64,000 nucleotides of DNA from Veillonella rodentium. Its GTDB lineage: Bacteria > Bacillota > Negativicutes > Veillonellales > Veillonellaceae. Below the pieces are notes generated by a model. That model searched no databases. It saw only the letters and a program-made list of their open reading frames with translations, and had not been told where the DNA came from. Numbering within the stretch: position 1 is the first letter of the stretch; every line of letters starts with the position of its first letter. The position numbers and the translations under genes are program-made. The DNA lies in NCBI RefSeq assembly GCF_900187285.1, contig NZ_LT906470.1, positions 1-64,000 of the forward strand. The letters run 5' to 3'. Positions 18,882 to 28,407 of the stretch are shown one piece after another.

Positions 18882-20819
18882 ATGAGCCGATGGCAGAGAT
18901 TATTTCAGGGTATAGCGGATGAGATCAGGATTTTTATCTTCTTCTCCCTATTGTTAACCGTATTTAGAATCGTATTTCTCATTAAATTTCAATCACAGCT
19001 GGCGACGGCATCGATGCATGATGTGCTGATGTCGTTGTGGCTCGGGTTCCGGTTGAGTCTGAAGACGGTCGGCGCTCTTTGCTTATTGAGCTTTGTGGGC
19101 GGCACTTTGGTGCACACCTTTGTATCGAAATGGCCGTCATTAAAAATCAAGAAAATCATTTCCTCTATCGCCGTCATTTTACTGACATTACTATTTTTTG
19201 GACGAATTCCGTTTTATACAATCTTTAATTCATCTTACAATGCTATGCTCATTAACGGCAAGAATGATGATGCATATGCCATCGTTAATACGGCTGTCAA
19301 TGAATATCATGCTATTCCGTACCTCATCGGTGCCCTCATTGTAAGCGGTATTTTATGTTGGTTATTGAATCGGATGTTGCGTCCCGTTACGATACAGTGG
19401 ACTCCGAAAACAAAGATTTCACAATGTTTGACGGGCATAGGAATTTTCCTCGTCTTCGGTCTCGTATTTCTGACATTCCGATTCGGCGGGGCTTTCAGCT
19501 ATACGAAATCCATTAACTGGGAAAGTGCGGCGCGCCTTAATTCCAATTTGTTGAATGAAACGATTCTCGACGATGTACAGGCGCTGTATCGTGTTAAAAG
19601 TATCGCTAAACGAACGGCGGAGCTTGAGGTCATCGACTTGACGCCGGCGGAACTGAATGAAAAGATCAAGGTCATCGGCGGAAAGTCTAACGGCAGTACA
19701 TTTGATGCGGCTTTCACAAAAACGGTGACTCGTCAGCGATTACAGGAACAGCCGCGGTCGATTAACGTCATTTTAGGTGAATCCTATGGATTATGGCCGT
19801 TTTTGCCTGAATATAACGAACCTGGCGTATATCTCGTCGAACAGGGCAGAAAATATGCGGCCGATCCTCAGGCGATGAGCACGCACCTGGCGTTGGCTCA
19901 GGGAACGGGCACGATGCCGGCCATTAACGGACTGTTGACGGGGATGCCCGACACGGGATTATATCCGAACTATGAAAATCAAAGCTTCGTACAGTCTTAC
20001 GGTCTCGGTATCGGTCCCGTCATGAAGAAACTGGGATACAAAACGGTGTTCTGGTATGGCGGATTCAGCACGTGGCAGAATGTGAAGAATTTTGTTTTAT
20101 CCCAAGGTTTTGATGAATTCCACGATGCGTCCGAGATCCCCAGCGATGAAGGAAATGCGTGGGGCGTGGCGGATAAATACCTCTTTAAGGCCATTTCCGA
20201 CTATATGGATCAGCACCGGGGCGAAAAAATCATCAATGTCATCATGACCACGTCGAATCATCCGCCATATAATGTGGATGTCGCTAAGGAAGGCTTCGAT
20301 GTCAATAAGGTTAAGGGTCATTTGCCGGATTCCATCGCTGAAACGGATAAACAGTTAAATGAAATGGGGCATATCTGGTATGCCGACCATGTGATGGGCG
20401 AATTTATCGGTCGCGAAGAGCAGCAGGATCCGACGGCGCTGTTCGTCATCACCGGCGATCATAGTGAGCGTTTCAACTTTGCTCACGATGTGGGACTGAA
20501 TGTGGCGTCTACGATACCGATTATCTTTTACGGTCGCGGTATTCATAAAGACTGGCTTGCGCCGAATGCGTTCGGTATGAGCATCCAGATTATTCCGACA
20601 CTGGCTGAGCTCGCAGGTCGTGAAGGACAGACCTATGAAGCGATGGTGCCGAGCCTGTTCAGCCAGGAACAGTTTGTCTTCAATCATCGCTTATGGCTTG
20701 ATAATAACGGTAAGGTATCGGAACAAAACTCACAGATGCCGGCGGCGTACGGAGATGTGATCAGGACTATGCGGGAACTGGCGGCATGGCGAATTAAGCA
20801 CGGGAATGGCATTGAGTAA
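18882..20819 (+). CDS. LtaS-like membrane sulfatase-fold transferase (first copy)
   Basis: The 645-residue protein has about five N-terminal membrane helices (residues 15-215) and a C-terminal periplasmic alkaline-phosphatase/sulfatase domain (~290-610). Visible landmarks are NVILGESYGLWPF (expected nucleophile region), GTGTMPAINGLLTGMP, LGYKTVFWYGGFSTWQN, TTSNHPPYN and the metal-binding FVITGDHSER. This architecture occurs in lipoteichoic acid synthases, phosphoglycerol transferases and phosphoethanolamine transferases. In an LPS-containing cell next to glycosyltransferases, decoration of LPS or a periplasmic glycan with a phospholipid head group is likely. It is followed after 39 bp by a paralogue in the same direction. 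The substrate is inferred from context only. Confidence 0.85.
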   Translation: MSRWQRLFQGIADEIRIFIFFSLLLTVFRIVFLIKFQSQLATASMHDVLMSLWLGFRLSLKTVGALCLLSFVGGTLVHTFVSKWPSLKIKKIISSIAVILLTLLFFGRIPFYTIFNSSYNAMLINGKNDDAYAIVNTAVNEYHAIPYLIGALIVSGILCWLLNRMLRPVTIQWTPKTKISQCLTGIGIFLVFGLVFLTFRFGGAFSYTKSINWESAARLNSNLLNETILDDVQALYRVKSIAKRTAELEVIDLTPAELNEKIKVIGGKSNGSTFDAAFTKTVTRQRLQEQPRSINVILGESYGLWPFLPEYNEPGVYLVEQGRKYAADPQAMSTHLALAQGTGTMPAINGLLTGMPDTGLYPNYENQSFVQSYGLGIGPVMKKLGYKTVFWYGGFSTWQNVKNFVLSQGFDEFHDASEIPSDEGNAWGVADKYLFKAISDYMDQHRGEKIINVIMTTSNHPPYNVDVAKEGFDVNKVKGHLPDSIAETDKQLNEMGHIWYADHVMGEFIGREEQQDPTALFVITGDHSERFNFAHDVGLNVASTIPIIFYGRGIHKDWLAPNAFGMSIQIIPTLAELAGREGQTYEAMVPSLFSQEQFVFNHRLWLDNNGKVSEQNSQMPAAYGDVIRTMRELAAWRIKHGNGIE

Positions 20820-20858
20820 ATATATAGAGAATTTATAAAGAAGAGAAGTCAGGATTAT

Positions 20859-22862
20859 ATGGGTGAACAATTTTTTCTATCATTACAACAAAATATTAAA
20901 TTATTTATTTGGTTACCCATACTATGTGCTATATTTCGAGCAATTTTTATATGGATGTATCATCCGTATCAATCCCTAGCGGGTAAAGGAAAGATTATCG
21001 GAGAATGCTTTCGTTTCGGCTTTTGGTGGGGCCTCGATATCAATGCGTATCAACTATTGATTCTGCTTGTATTAGGGACCTTACCATCATTACTCTTTCC
21101 TGATTTACAGACTATTTTACCCCTTATTATCAACGTGGTGGTGAGCTGCATTATATATGCCGCCTTTACGGGAAAACTCATATTCTATAAACATTTCAAT
21201 GATACTTATAACTACATGGTTCATTATGGAGCACATGCGGATAAACATAATTTGATTGATATTTTCTTTAATCAGGACAAGGGCGGATGGATTGTTGCCG
21301 GATTTATTCCCATGGCGATGATCAGCTATTTTGCCAGCATGATGTTGTTGGCGTTGCCGACGATTCCTTATCCGTCTTTTGAAAGTACCCTTACCGAAGG
21401 TTTCGGTATTTTTGGATTTTTAGTATTGTATGTGTTGATTTATTATTGGTTACATTACGGGGGAACCTTAAATCATCGTAATAAGCCTGAATGGGACGTA
21501 GTTCCTACCATAGTGAAAGAGGATATTTTCTTTGCGAAGGCTACTGTTGATGATTTGGAGGCTCTTAAATTAGTGCGTAAGAATCCGTTGCAGCCGGAGC
21601 AGATGAAAACCGATGATGAACTGGCTCAAGATATTGATCATATCGCTATAAACGATTCATGGCGTTCATTAGATCATCCGTTACATGCTTTTAAACGCAT
21701 TGCATCGGGTCCGCGCATTACGAAACCGAAACATATTTTCTTTGTTGTCGGTGAAAGTATCACGCAATGGTCTATGGACCCGTTATATGAATCTTTTAAT
21801 ATTTGTCCCGGGTTAAAGAGATTTGCCGAAGATGAGCATACATTGACCGTGCCTAATTTTTTACCTGCCGGCAATGTATCTCGTCCATCTATTTCAAGTC
21901 TCATGAGCGGTATTTACGATAGCGGCATGGAGCTCAATGAAAAAGAGCAGTTTTGGCATGAAACATTACCGACTGCGCTGGCTCATCAGATAAAGAAATT
22001 GGGATATCAGACGATATACTGGTATGGGGGCAATTCGTCCAGTGGAAATTTTACGAAATTCGGCAAAGCCCAAGGATTTGACCGCATTGAGAATGCGACT
22101 GCATTTTGCGGACCTAAAGCACCGCAGACATGGCTAGGTGTGTATGATCACGTATTTTTAGCGGAAACAACACGTCTTATCAGTGATATTGATGAGCCTA
22201 CATTCCATTTTGTATATACCACAACGAATCATGGTCCGTATAAATTACCTGATACATTGCTTGATTTTGATGCTCATCGTGATTTGCAAGGTGCAGGGGA
22301 CGATATCATCAATCGCAAAGCCGATAACAAAGGATTAGCGACGTATAAATATTGTGATAAGGCAATTTTTGATTTTGTAGATGCGATGAAAGCAAGATTT
22401 CCGGACAGCCTGTTTATCGTAACCGGAGATCATTCCGCATTATTCGGAGAATTTAATAACACGTCGTTCTTACACCGTGACTATACGGTGCGCGAACGCT
22501 TTAATACGGTATGTTATATGCAGCATCCGGAGTTTTCCAGGGATACTTTCACCACATCCATCGGCACGCATTTAAGCCTGATGCCGACCATAATTGAAGC
22601 TATCGCTCCGAAGGGATTCGAGTACTATTCTATTTTACCGTCCTTATTTGAAACGCAGCCGCCGGTATATGTAACACCATATCAATGGATTACGGATACC
22701 ATGGTGGGCGATGTTCGTGAGGATTATGGGCAGTATAACGTATACGGTCGTGATCCGGTGGAATACATCAGACCGATTGATAATCATGCGGATGAAGCCA
22801 ATCGCTGGCGGTCGCTTTCAACATGGCTTATGAAACATAGCAGACAGAATGAGGGAGTATAG
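20859..22862 (+). CDS. LtaS-like membrane sulfatase-fold transferase (second copy)
   Basis: This is a 667-residue paralogue of the preceding protein with the same plan: membrane helices in residues 10-210 and a sulfatase-fold domain from ~290. Matching landmarks are FFVVGESITQWSMDP, NVSRPSISSLMSGIYD, LGYQTIYWYGGNSSSGN, TTTNHGPYK and FIVTGDHSALFGE. The two copies have diverged strongly, so they are probably not a recent duplication and may use different acceptors. The WaaE-like gene starts one base after its stop, so this gene is physically joined to the glycosyltransferase cluster. That supports a role in LPS or surface glycan modification. Confidence 0.85.
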   Translation: MGEQFFLSLQQNIKLFIWLPILCAIFRAIFIWMYHPYQSLAGKGKIIGECFRFGFWWGLDINAYQLLILLVLGTLPSLLFPDLQTILPLIINVVVSCIIYAAFTGKLIFYKHFNDTYNYMVHYGAHADKHNLIDIFFNQDKGGWIVAGFIPMAMISYFASMMLLALPTIPYPSFESTLTEGFGIFGFLVLYVLIYYWLHYGGTLNHRNKPEWDVVPTIVKEDIFFAKATVDDLEALKLVRKNPLQPEQMKTDDELAQDIDHIAINDSWRSLDHPLHAFKRIASGPRITKPKHIFFVVGESITQWSMDPLYESFNICPGLKRFAEDEHTLTVPNFLPAGNVSRPSISSLMSGIYDSGMELNEKEQFWHETLPTALAHQIKKLGYQTIYWYGGNSSSGNFTKFGKAQGFDRIENATAFCGPKAPQTWLGVYDHVFLAETTRLISDIDEPTFHFVYTTTNHGPYKLPDTLLDFDAHRDLQGAGDDIINRKADNKGLATYKYCDKAIFDFVDAMKARFPDSLFIVTGDHSALFGEFNNTSFLHRDYTVRERFNTVCYMQHPEFSRDTFTTSIGTHLSLMPTIIEAIAPKGFEYYSILPSLFETQPPVYVTPYQWITDTMVGDVREDYGQYNVYGRDPVEYIRPIDNHADEANRWRSLSTWLMKHSRQNEGV

Positions 22863-22863
22863 T

Positions 22864-23622
22864 ATGGCGACATTAACAGTTATAATTCTGGCGAAAAATG
22901 AAGAGCAGAATATCAGGGATTGCATTGCAACGGTAACGTTCGCTGATGAAGTGCTGGTTATCGACGATTTCAGTTCCGATGCGACGCCTGATATAGCACG
23001 TTCTATGGGGGCCCGTGTGATACAGCACGCCATGAACGGTGACTGGGGCGGACAGCAGACCTTTGCTATCAAAGAGGCCAAGTCAAAATGGATTCTTTTT
23101 CTCGACGCTGATGAGCGCATTTCACCGGAACTGGGGCGAGAAATCATTGCCGCAGTAAAGCGGGATGAGCCAAAAGCATATTGGATACAACGTAGAAATC
23201 GCTTTCACCATAATGAGGCGACGCATGGTGTATTGCGTCCCGATTATGTATTGCGCTTGATGCCTGCTGAAGGAAGTTATGTCGAAGGATATGTACATCC
23301 GGCTATTATTACTCCTTATGAAGAAGCTAAATTGACGGGTCCCATGTATCATTACACCTATGATAACTGGCATCAATATTTCAATAAATTCAATAACTAT
23401 ACAACATTGGCTGCTGAAAAATATAGAGATGCCGGTAAGTCCTGTTCGTTCGTTAAGGATATACTTTTGCGTCCTCAGTGGGCATTTTTTAAGGTCTATG
23501 TGTTGGATAAGGGCTTTTTGGATGGAAAGCTGGGTTTCATTTTATCCGTAAATCATTATTTTTATACGATGATTAAATATGTAAAACTCTATTATTTGTT
23601 GAAGTCAAACGGAAAGCTATAA
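22864..23622 (+). CDS. waaE: WaaE-like GT2 glycosyltransferase (LPS core)
   Basis: The 252-residue cytoplasmic GT-A enzyme begins with the GT2 pattern LTVIILAKNEEQNIRDCI, has the nucleotide-sugar site FLDADERISPEL, and continues with WIQRRNRFHHNE and HYTYDNWHQYFNKFNNYTTL. The last segment is characteristic of the WaaE/KdtX group, which adds a beta-glucose to core heptose in enterobacteria. ATG 22864 follows GAGGGAG at 22851-22857; an earlier in-frame codon lacks a site. It is one base from the sulfatase stop, indicating coupling. The exact sugar is not established here. Confidence 0.8.
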   Translation: MATLTVIILAKNEEQNIRDCIATVTFADEVLVIDDFSSDATPDIARSMGARVIQHAMNGDWGGQQTFAIKEAKSKWILFLDADERISPELGREIIAAVKRDEPKAYWIQRRNRFHHNEATHGVLRPDYVLRLMPAEGSYVEGYVHPAIITPYEEAKLTGPMYHYTYDNWHQYFNKFNNYTTLAAEKYRDAGKSCSFVKDILLRPQWAFFKVYVLDKGFLDGKLGFILSVNHYFYTMIKYVKLYYLLKSNGKL

Positions 23623-23710
23623 TCAGTAGATAAAATTATAAATGTGACGATAATTATATCTTTCATTTATATTCCTGGAGTTATATAATTCGTAAGAGAG
23701 GATCACATCA

Positions 23711-24838
23711 ATGCGTGTCGCTATTTTGGAAAGCATCATTATGCCCGCCGGTCATGAGGTGGAATTTGATCGCATCATTATTAATGAATTAAAACGCCAA
23801 GGACATGAGCCTGTATTGATGGTACCTGAGAATTTTAAATTTAAGGTCGATTACGGTGTAGATGTAATATATCTTGATGGCGGAGCGGTGGTTACCTATG
23901 CAGGGGCTGCCAAGTGGAAAAAGCCGTTTCTATCACTGCTTCGGGAAAAACGCCGTCGCGCCTGGTTCAGATCGGCTGCGCGAAAATTAACGGACCATAA
24001 TTGTGATGCCCTCATCATTCCTACGGCGACATATCGTTATGTGAAAGCTCTTTTAGATACATTCTTAAAAAATGCGGCGGTTCCGATACATCTTATTTTT
24101 CATGGTATCGGTAAAGGTGAAAACAGGAGATTTCTCACACAGGCGGAACGGGCGAGTCGATATGAGAATATTTATTTAGATGTCATTACCTTGCGTGACG
24201 ATATGCTGCGCTCCGATTTGCCGCGTGTGCGAGCTGTTGCACCGCCTGTATTTATGCCGTCCATAGAGAAAAGACCGGCTTTTACGACTCACCACCCGTT
24301 GCGATTGGGCTTTTTTGGGCAATTTAGAAAAGAGAAAAATATTATTCCGTTGCTGGATGCTTTTAAAAGCGCTACCTTTAACGGTTCCGTGGAATTACTG
24401 GTCCAAGGGGCTACGGCAAAACCGGAGGACGGAGAACTGTTTGATTCCATTGCCCGCAGTTATGCCGATGTAGAAGGGCTGACCTTTCTGCATGCGAACT
24501 TGATCGGTCCTGAATGGGACCGAGCGCTGCTGGATGTCGATGCTATTTTGATGCCCTATGGTGCTGAGCGTTATCGTTATCATTGGAGTGCCATGTTGTT
24601 TACGGCGATAGGATTCAATAAACCGGTTCTCGTGTCCCCTGAAATTAATCCCGAGGTGTTGCAACAGTATCGTGTCGGTGAAAGCATCGATGTTTCCGAC
24701 GTTGATACAATTCGACGCGGATTAGAGCGCTTCGTTAATCAAATGATAGAAAATCCTTCCGTTTATCAGGAAGGATTACAGCGGGCTAATGAGACATATA
24801 GCCATAGGCGTATGATACAATCAATGTTAGAGGCATAA
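23711..24838 (+). CDS. Putative GT-B glycosyltransferase
   Basis: The 375-residue protein looks like a divergent GT-B enzyme. The N-terminal half begins MRVAILESIIMPAGHEVEFD. The C-terminal half has LRLGFFGQFRKEKNIIPLLDAF, SVELLVQGAT and a donor-site-like region VDAILMPYGAERYRYHWSAM ... NKPVLVSPE. No signal peptide is present, so it is cytoplasmic. It follows the WaaE-like gene by 88 bp and an AT-rich gap follows it. I cannot say which sugar it uses. Context points to LPS core or O-chain synthesis. Confidence 0.7.
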   Translation: MRVAILESIIMPAGHEVEFDRIIINELKRQGHEPVLMVPENFKFKVDYGVDVIYLDGGAVVTYAGAAKWKKPFLSLLREKRRRAWFRSAARKLTDHNCDALIIPTATYRYVKALLDTFLKNAAVPIHLIFHGIGKGENRRFLTQAERASRYENIYLDVITLRDDMLRSDLPRVRAVAPPVFMPSIEKRPAFTTHHPLRLGFFGQFRKEKNIIPLLDAFKSATFNGSVELLVQGATAKPEDGELFDSIARSYADVEGLTFLHANLIGPEWDRALLDVDAILMPYGAERYRYHWSAMLFTAIGFNKPVLVSPEINPEVLQQYRVGESIDVSDVDTIRRGLERFVNQMIENPSVYQEGLQRANETYSHRRMIQSMLEA

Positions 24839-24892
24839 ATTTAACGAATATATCGGTATATAATATATCCGCATTTATTATGAATAAATCGT

Positions 24893-24929
24893 TATTTATT
24901 ATAGATGATATCATCATAGATAATAAATA
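24893..24929. repeat. AT-rich double palindrome
   Basis: TATTTATTAT (24893-24902) pairs with ATAATAAATA (24920-24929) and encloses the perfect palindrome GATGATATCATC (24904-24915). It lies between a glycosyltransferase and the DUF535 gene. It lacks a T-run, so it may be a protein-binding site or a weak transcription stop. Confidence 0.5.
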
Positions 24930-25091
24930 GTTATAGATAAGATAGTATTGTAGATAAATTATTAATCATATCAGTAAATAGGAAAATAAATAGAAAAATC
25001 TGTATCTTAAGAAAGCTATACGTACTATATCTTATACGATGCCATATTTGAGATACATGCATATAGTATAAAGTAATCGTAAGGAGCGTGT

Positions 25092-26033
25092 ATGTTTCAA
25101 TATATTAAAGGTCAATGGAGTAATGGCCGTGCTATTTACGGAAAAAAGAGCTGGCGTGAAACGCGTCGCGTAATCCTCCATTTTTTGCGCACTGTTTTTC
25201 ATAAGCAGGAAATCATGGAGTATAAAGATTTCTTTCAAAATTATAAGTCTGACGCTCATATTCTGGATAAACAGGAAGGTCTTTATGAGCTGATGAGTCG
25301 TATCTTTTTATTTAAAGAGTCCACCTTGCGCGAGCGAATTGATGCGGTGAAGAACCATTTTACAGCGTTGGAAAGCGTTTTCACGCCGGAAACGATTGCC
25401 ATGTTATACAGTCCGGATGACGCAAAGCCGGAAGCGTTGAAACAGGGAATCCTATTGTGGCAAGATGAATCGTTACATATGACGGCTCATCTTAATTTTA
25501 TGACGGGGCAGCGTAAAGAAGGCTTATTTACGATTTTATTAAAGCTCGGTGATGAAGGTGTTTACCATGCGAATGTTCGTCTGGGGAAAGGCTTAAATGG
25601 AGAGTCGGCCCTATGGATCGGGACTGTTCAGGGCTATAAAGACGGTTTAGAGAATGCCAAGTATATTACGAAAAAAATGTTTGGGTACAGACCGAAAAAT
25701 TTTATTATCTTTTTGGTTCGGGAATTGGCGAAATATTGTAAGGTTGAAGCCATGTATGCGGTGTCAGATGAAGGTTTTTATGCCAACACGCATATGGTTC
25801 GCGGTCATAAGGCGAAGGTCGCTGAACTTGATCCGTTATGGGAGGATATCGGCGGCGTTATAACCGAGGATCCACGCTTTTATAAGATCCCTTTAGAGGA
25901 ATATCGTAAGCCCATTGAAGAGATCAAATCACAAAAACGCAGTCAATATAGAAAGCGTTACGAATTATTGGATTCATATGAGGTTCAAATCAGGGATAAT
26001 TTGAAACCGTATTTATTAAATAATAACCAGTAG
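25092..26033 (+). CDS. VirK/YbjX (DUF535) family protein
   Basis: The 313-residue protein matches the DUF535 pattern: FFKESTLRERIDAVKNHFTA-like N-terminus (LFKESTLRERIDAVKNHF), the middle motif HANVRLGKGLNGESALWIGTVQG, then the YRPKNFIIFLVRELAKYC segment and the family's ending with VSDEGFYANTHMVRGHKAKV. Family members in enteric bacteria (VirK, YbjX) are linked to virulence-factor localisation and resistance to antimicrobial peptides, without a known reaction. Placement within an LPS gene cluster agrees with an envelope role. AAGGAG lies just before the ATG. Confidence 0.85.
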   Translation: MFQYIKGQWSNGRAIYGKKSWRETRRVILHFLRTVFHKQEIMEYKDFFQNYKSDAHILDKQEGLYELMSRIFLFKESTLRERIDAVKNHFTALESVFTPETIAMLYSPDDAKPEALKQGILLWQDESLHMTAHLNFMTGQRKEGLFTILLKLGDEGVYHANVRLGKGLNGESALWIGTVQGYKDGLENAKYITKKMFGYRPKNFIIFLVRELAKYCKVEAMYAVSDEGFYANTHMVRGHKAKVAELDPLWEDIGGVITEDPRFYKIPLEEYRKPIEEIKSQKRSQYRKRYELLDSYEVQIRDNLKPYLLNNNQ

Positions 26034-26127
26034 GTTTCAATCAGTAATTAGTGTGAGTATAAAACTTGTGTACAGAGAGTTGAGTTGTTATATTTAAGCA
26101 TAGGAAATGATTAAATAGGGGAATTAT

Positions 26128-27300
26128 ATGCGTATATTATTAGCAAACTTGACGAAAATGGTGGGCGATACAGGAGGATTAGCAAAGGTAACGGCGGCTT
26201 TTGCTAATGAAATGCATCATCGCGGTCATGAAGTAAGTCTTGTCTATAGCGATGTTAAGAAGGGGCAGTTTTACTATCCTATCGATATGGCGGTGAGAAC
26301 CTATGATTTATGTCATTATGAAGGTCAGTCTATAAAGATTCCTCTGTGGTATAAGCTGAAGCGCGAGCTATTACGTTCAGTTGATACTCGTAAGGCTCGT
26401 GGCGTAAATAATGAGTTTACATCAAATTATTTACTGGATAATTTGCGATCCGTATTGGAACGGACGAAGCCGGATGTGATTGTATCGTTTCAACCGGCCG
26501 CCTCTAAGGCTTTATTGCTCGATTTAGGTGTCACAACTCCTGTTATTACGATGAGTCATGGGGATCCGGAGGATTACTTTCACATTTATCCGATAGAAGA
26601 GATTTCCGCTGTTGAAAAAAGTACGATAAATCAGGTGCTATTGCCGTCCTTTGGGGATCATATTAAAAATCATATACCGGATGCACGTATCGTCGTTATC
26701 GGTAATGCGATTTCACAATATGATGAACAGGCGGATTTAAGGTCTGACAAGAATAGATATAAGATTCTGTTTGTCGCACGGTTAGATAAAAATCATAAAC
26801 GTCCTCATCTGCTGCTGGAGGCATTTGCTCCATTAGCAAAACGATATCCCGATTGGGATGTGGAAATTTGGGGGCAGGAAGATCGCAAAATTTATAAAAA
26901 AGAACTGGATCGTATCGTAGCTAGGGAAGGCCTGCAGGAGCGCATCCGCTTTATGGGAACTACGAAGGATATACCGGGTGTTCTTAAGCAAGGCGATTTA
27001 TTTGTGTTTCCCAGTGCATACGAAGGGTTCGGTTTATCGTTGGGGGAAGCAATGAGCATGGGACTACCTGCGATAGGGTATAAGAGCTGCTCAGCGGTGA
27101 ATGAACTCATTATAGATGGTATGAACGGGATACTTTGTGATGACGGTGTTGCACCGTTGACAATGGCATTGGATCGATTGATGGGAGATCGAGAGCTGCG
27201 AATCCGGATGGGTATGCAGGCGCGGGAATCAATGAAACAATATGCGCCGGAACTTATTTGGGATCAATGGGAGTCATTGCTATTAAATATAGGGAAATAA
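26128..27300 (+). CDS. GT4 glycosyltransferase
   Basis: The 390-residue GT-B retaining glycosyltransferase has the N-terminal GDTGGLAKVTAAFANEMHHR pattern of GT4 enzymes, the linker YKILFVARLDKNHKRPHLLL, and the C-terminal donor motif FPSAYEGFGLSLGEAMSMGLP with the conserved EGFGL..E glutamates. It is cytoplasmic, at the membrane face. It is followed by a GT9 gene after 25 bp. The sugar is unknown. Order and spacing suggest core or O-antigen assembly in one transcript running from about 25 kb to the terminator at 29.9 kb. Confidence 0.88.
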   Translation: MRILLANLTKMVGDTGGLAKVTAAFANEMHHRGHEVSLVYSDVKKGQFYYPIDMAVRTYDLCHYEGQSIKIPLWYKLKRELLRSVDTRKARGVNNEFTSNYLLDNLRSVLERTKPDVIVSFQPAASKALLLDLGVTTPVITMSHGDPEDYFHIYPIEEISAVEKSTINQVLLPSFGDHIKNHIPDARIVVIGNAISQYDEQADLRSDKNRYKILFVARLDKNHKRPHLLLEAFAPLAKRYPDWDVEIWGQEDRKIYKKELDRIVAREGLQERIRFMGTTKDIPGVLKQGDLFVFPSAYEGFGLSLGEAMSMGLPAIGYKSCSAVNELIIDGMNGILCDDGVAPLTMALDRLMGDRELRIRMGMQARESMKQYAPELIWDQWESLLLNIGK

Positions 27301-27325
27301 TAAAAGACTTTTCGGGAGATAAGCC

Positions 27326-28351
27326 ATGACAGATAGAAAAAAAATATTTATCACTACCGGCGGTGGTGTAGGGGACCTGATCATGTTTACGCCCGCATTG
27401 CGGCGTATAAAGGAATTACATCCGAATTATGAATTGACGATTCTGACAAAACAACAGACGGTAGATGTGATTAATCGAATACCCTGGATCGATCATGTTA
27501 TCGGCGTTAAACGTGGCATCTTTATGTCGCGATTTCGCGCATTGGAAGATTTATATGGGCAGGATGTGGCTGTTTTTACCGACTGGCAACCGCACCTATT
27601 ACCCTTTGCATATATTTTCGGGATTTCTGAACGGATAGGAAAATCGAGACTCAGTAATCCAATCAGCCGATTATTGACGCAAACATTGACACATGATGTG
27701 ATGAGCGAGACGAGATATGCGGCGGAAACAAATGCACTGCTGTTTGCGGAAGCGTTGCATATTGAGATACCGGGTGATATGACACATCCTGATGTTTCCA
27801 TGCCGACCGACGAAGAAAAACAGGCTATATATGATAGGTGTAAGCAGTTTGGTGTAGATTTACATCATCCCTTTATACTTTTGACACCGTACAGCAGTCG
27901 ATATGAACGGGATTGGCCGGTCGATTATATCTATGAATTCATTGAATTGGTAAAAGCGAAATACAATATGCCTGTCATTGTAGCGGGTATAACAAAAGAA
28001 AATAATGATAGATTGCAGAATGTACCATATAATGTGATAAATCGGACGAGCTTTGCGGAGTTAGTCGCGCTCATAGGATATTCGACTTGTCATATAAGTG
28101 TGGATAGCGGTCCTATGCATGTATCGGCCGCATTGGGGAAGACGGTGATTCCTTTATTTAACAAGGATTTACCGTCTCGTTGGGCCCCTAAACATCATTG
28201 TTATCCTATTTATTTAGGCGACGATTCTTACAAGGTATATGGAGATCCGATGCCGTTGGTCAATCAGGAAGACTGGTCGGATATAAGAAATATTACACCT
28301 TATATGGTGTGCAATGTATTGGGATATTTAGAAAATAGGAATAGTGTATAA
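27326..28351 (+). CDS. GT9 heptosyltransferase-like protein (first of three)
   Basis: The 341-residue protein has the GT9 signature: N-terminal ITTGGGVGDLIMFTPALRRIKE and C-terminal GYSTCHISVDSGPMHVSAALGKTVIPLF, where D-S/T-G-x-M-H is the sugar-nucleotide binding site. GT9 enzymes add ADP-heptose or related sugars to lipid A-Kdo core. The presence of gmhA in the same cluster supports heptose use. A short 25-bp gap separates it from the preceding GT4 gene, and an O-antigen ligase gene follows. Position in the core cannot be assigned. Confidence 0.88.
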   Translation: MTDRKKIFITTGGGVGDLIMFTPALRRIKELHPNYELTILTKQQTVDVINRIPWIDHVIGVKRGIFMSRFRALEDLYGQDVAVFTDWQPHLLPFAYIFGISERIGKSRLSNPISRLLTQTLTHDVMSETRYAAETNALLFAEALHIEIPGDMTHPDVSMPTDEEKQAIYDRCKQFGVDLHHPFILLTPYSSRYERDWPVDYIYEFIELVKAKYNMPVIVAGITKENNDRLQNVPYNVINRTSFAELVALIGYSTCHISVDSGPMHVSAALGKTVIPLFNKDLPSRWAPKHHCYPIYLGDDSYKVYGDPMPLVNQEDWSDIRNITPYMVCNVLGYLENRNSV

Positions 28352-28407
28352 TTAATTAGAAGACTTATTGGGGGAGACATTAAAGATATAAGTCATGTGG
28401 GGTTAAT

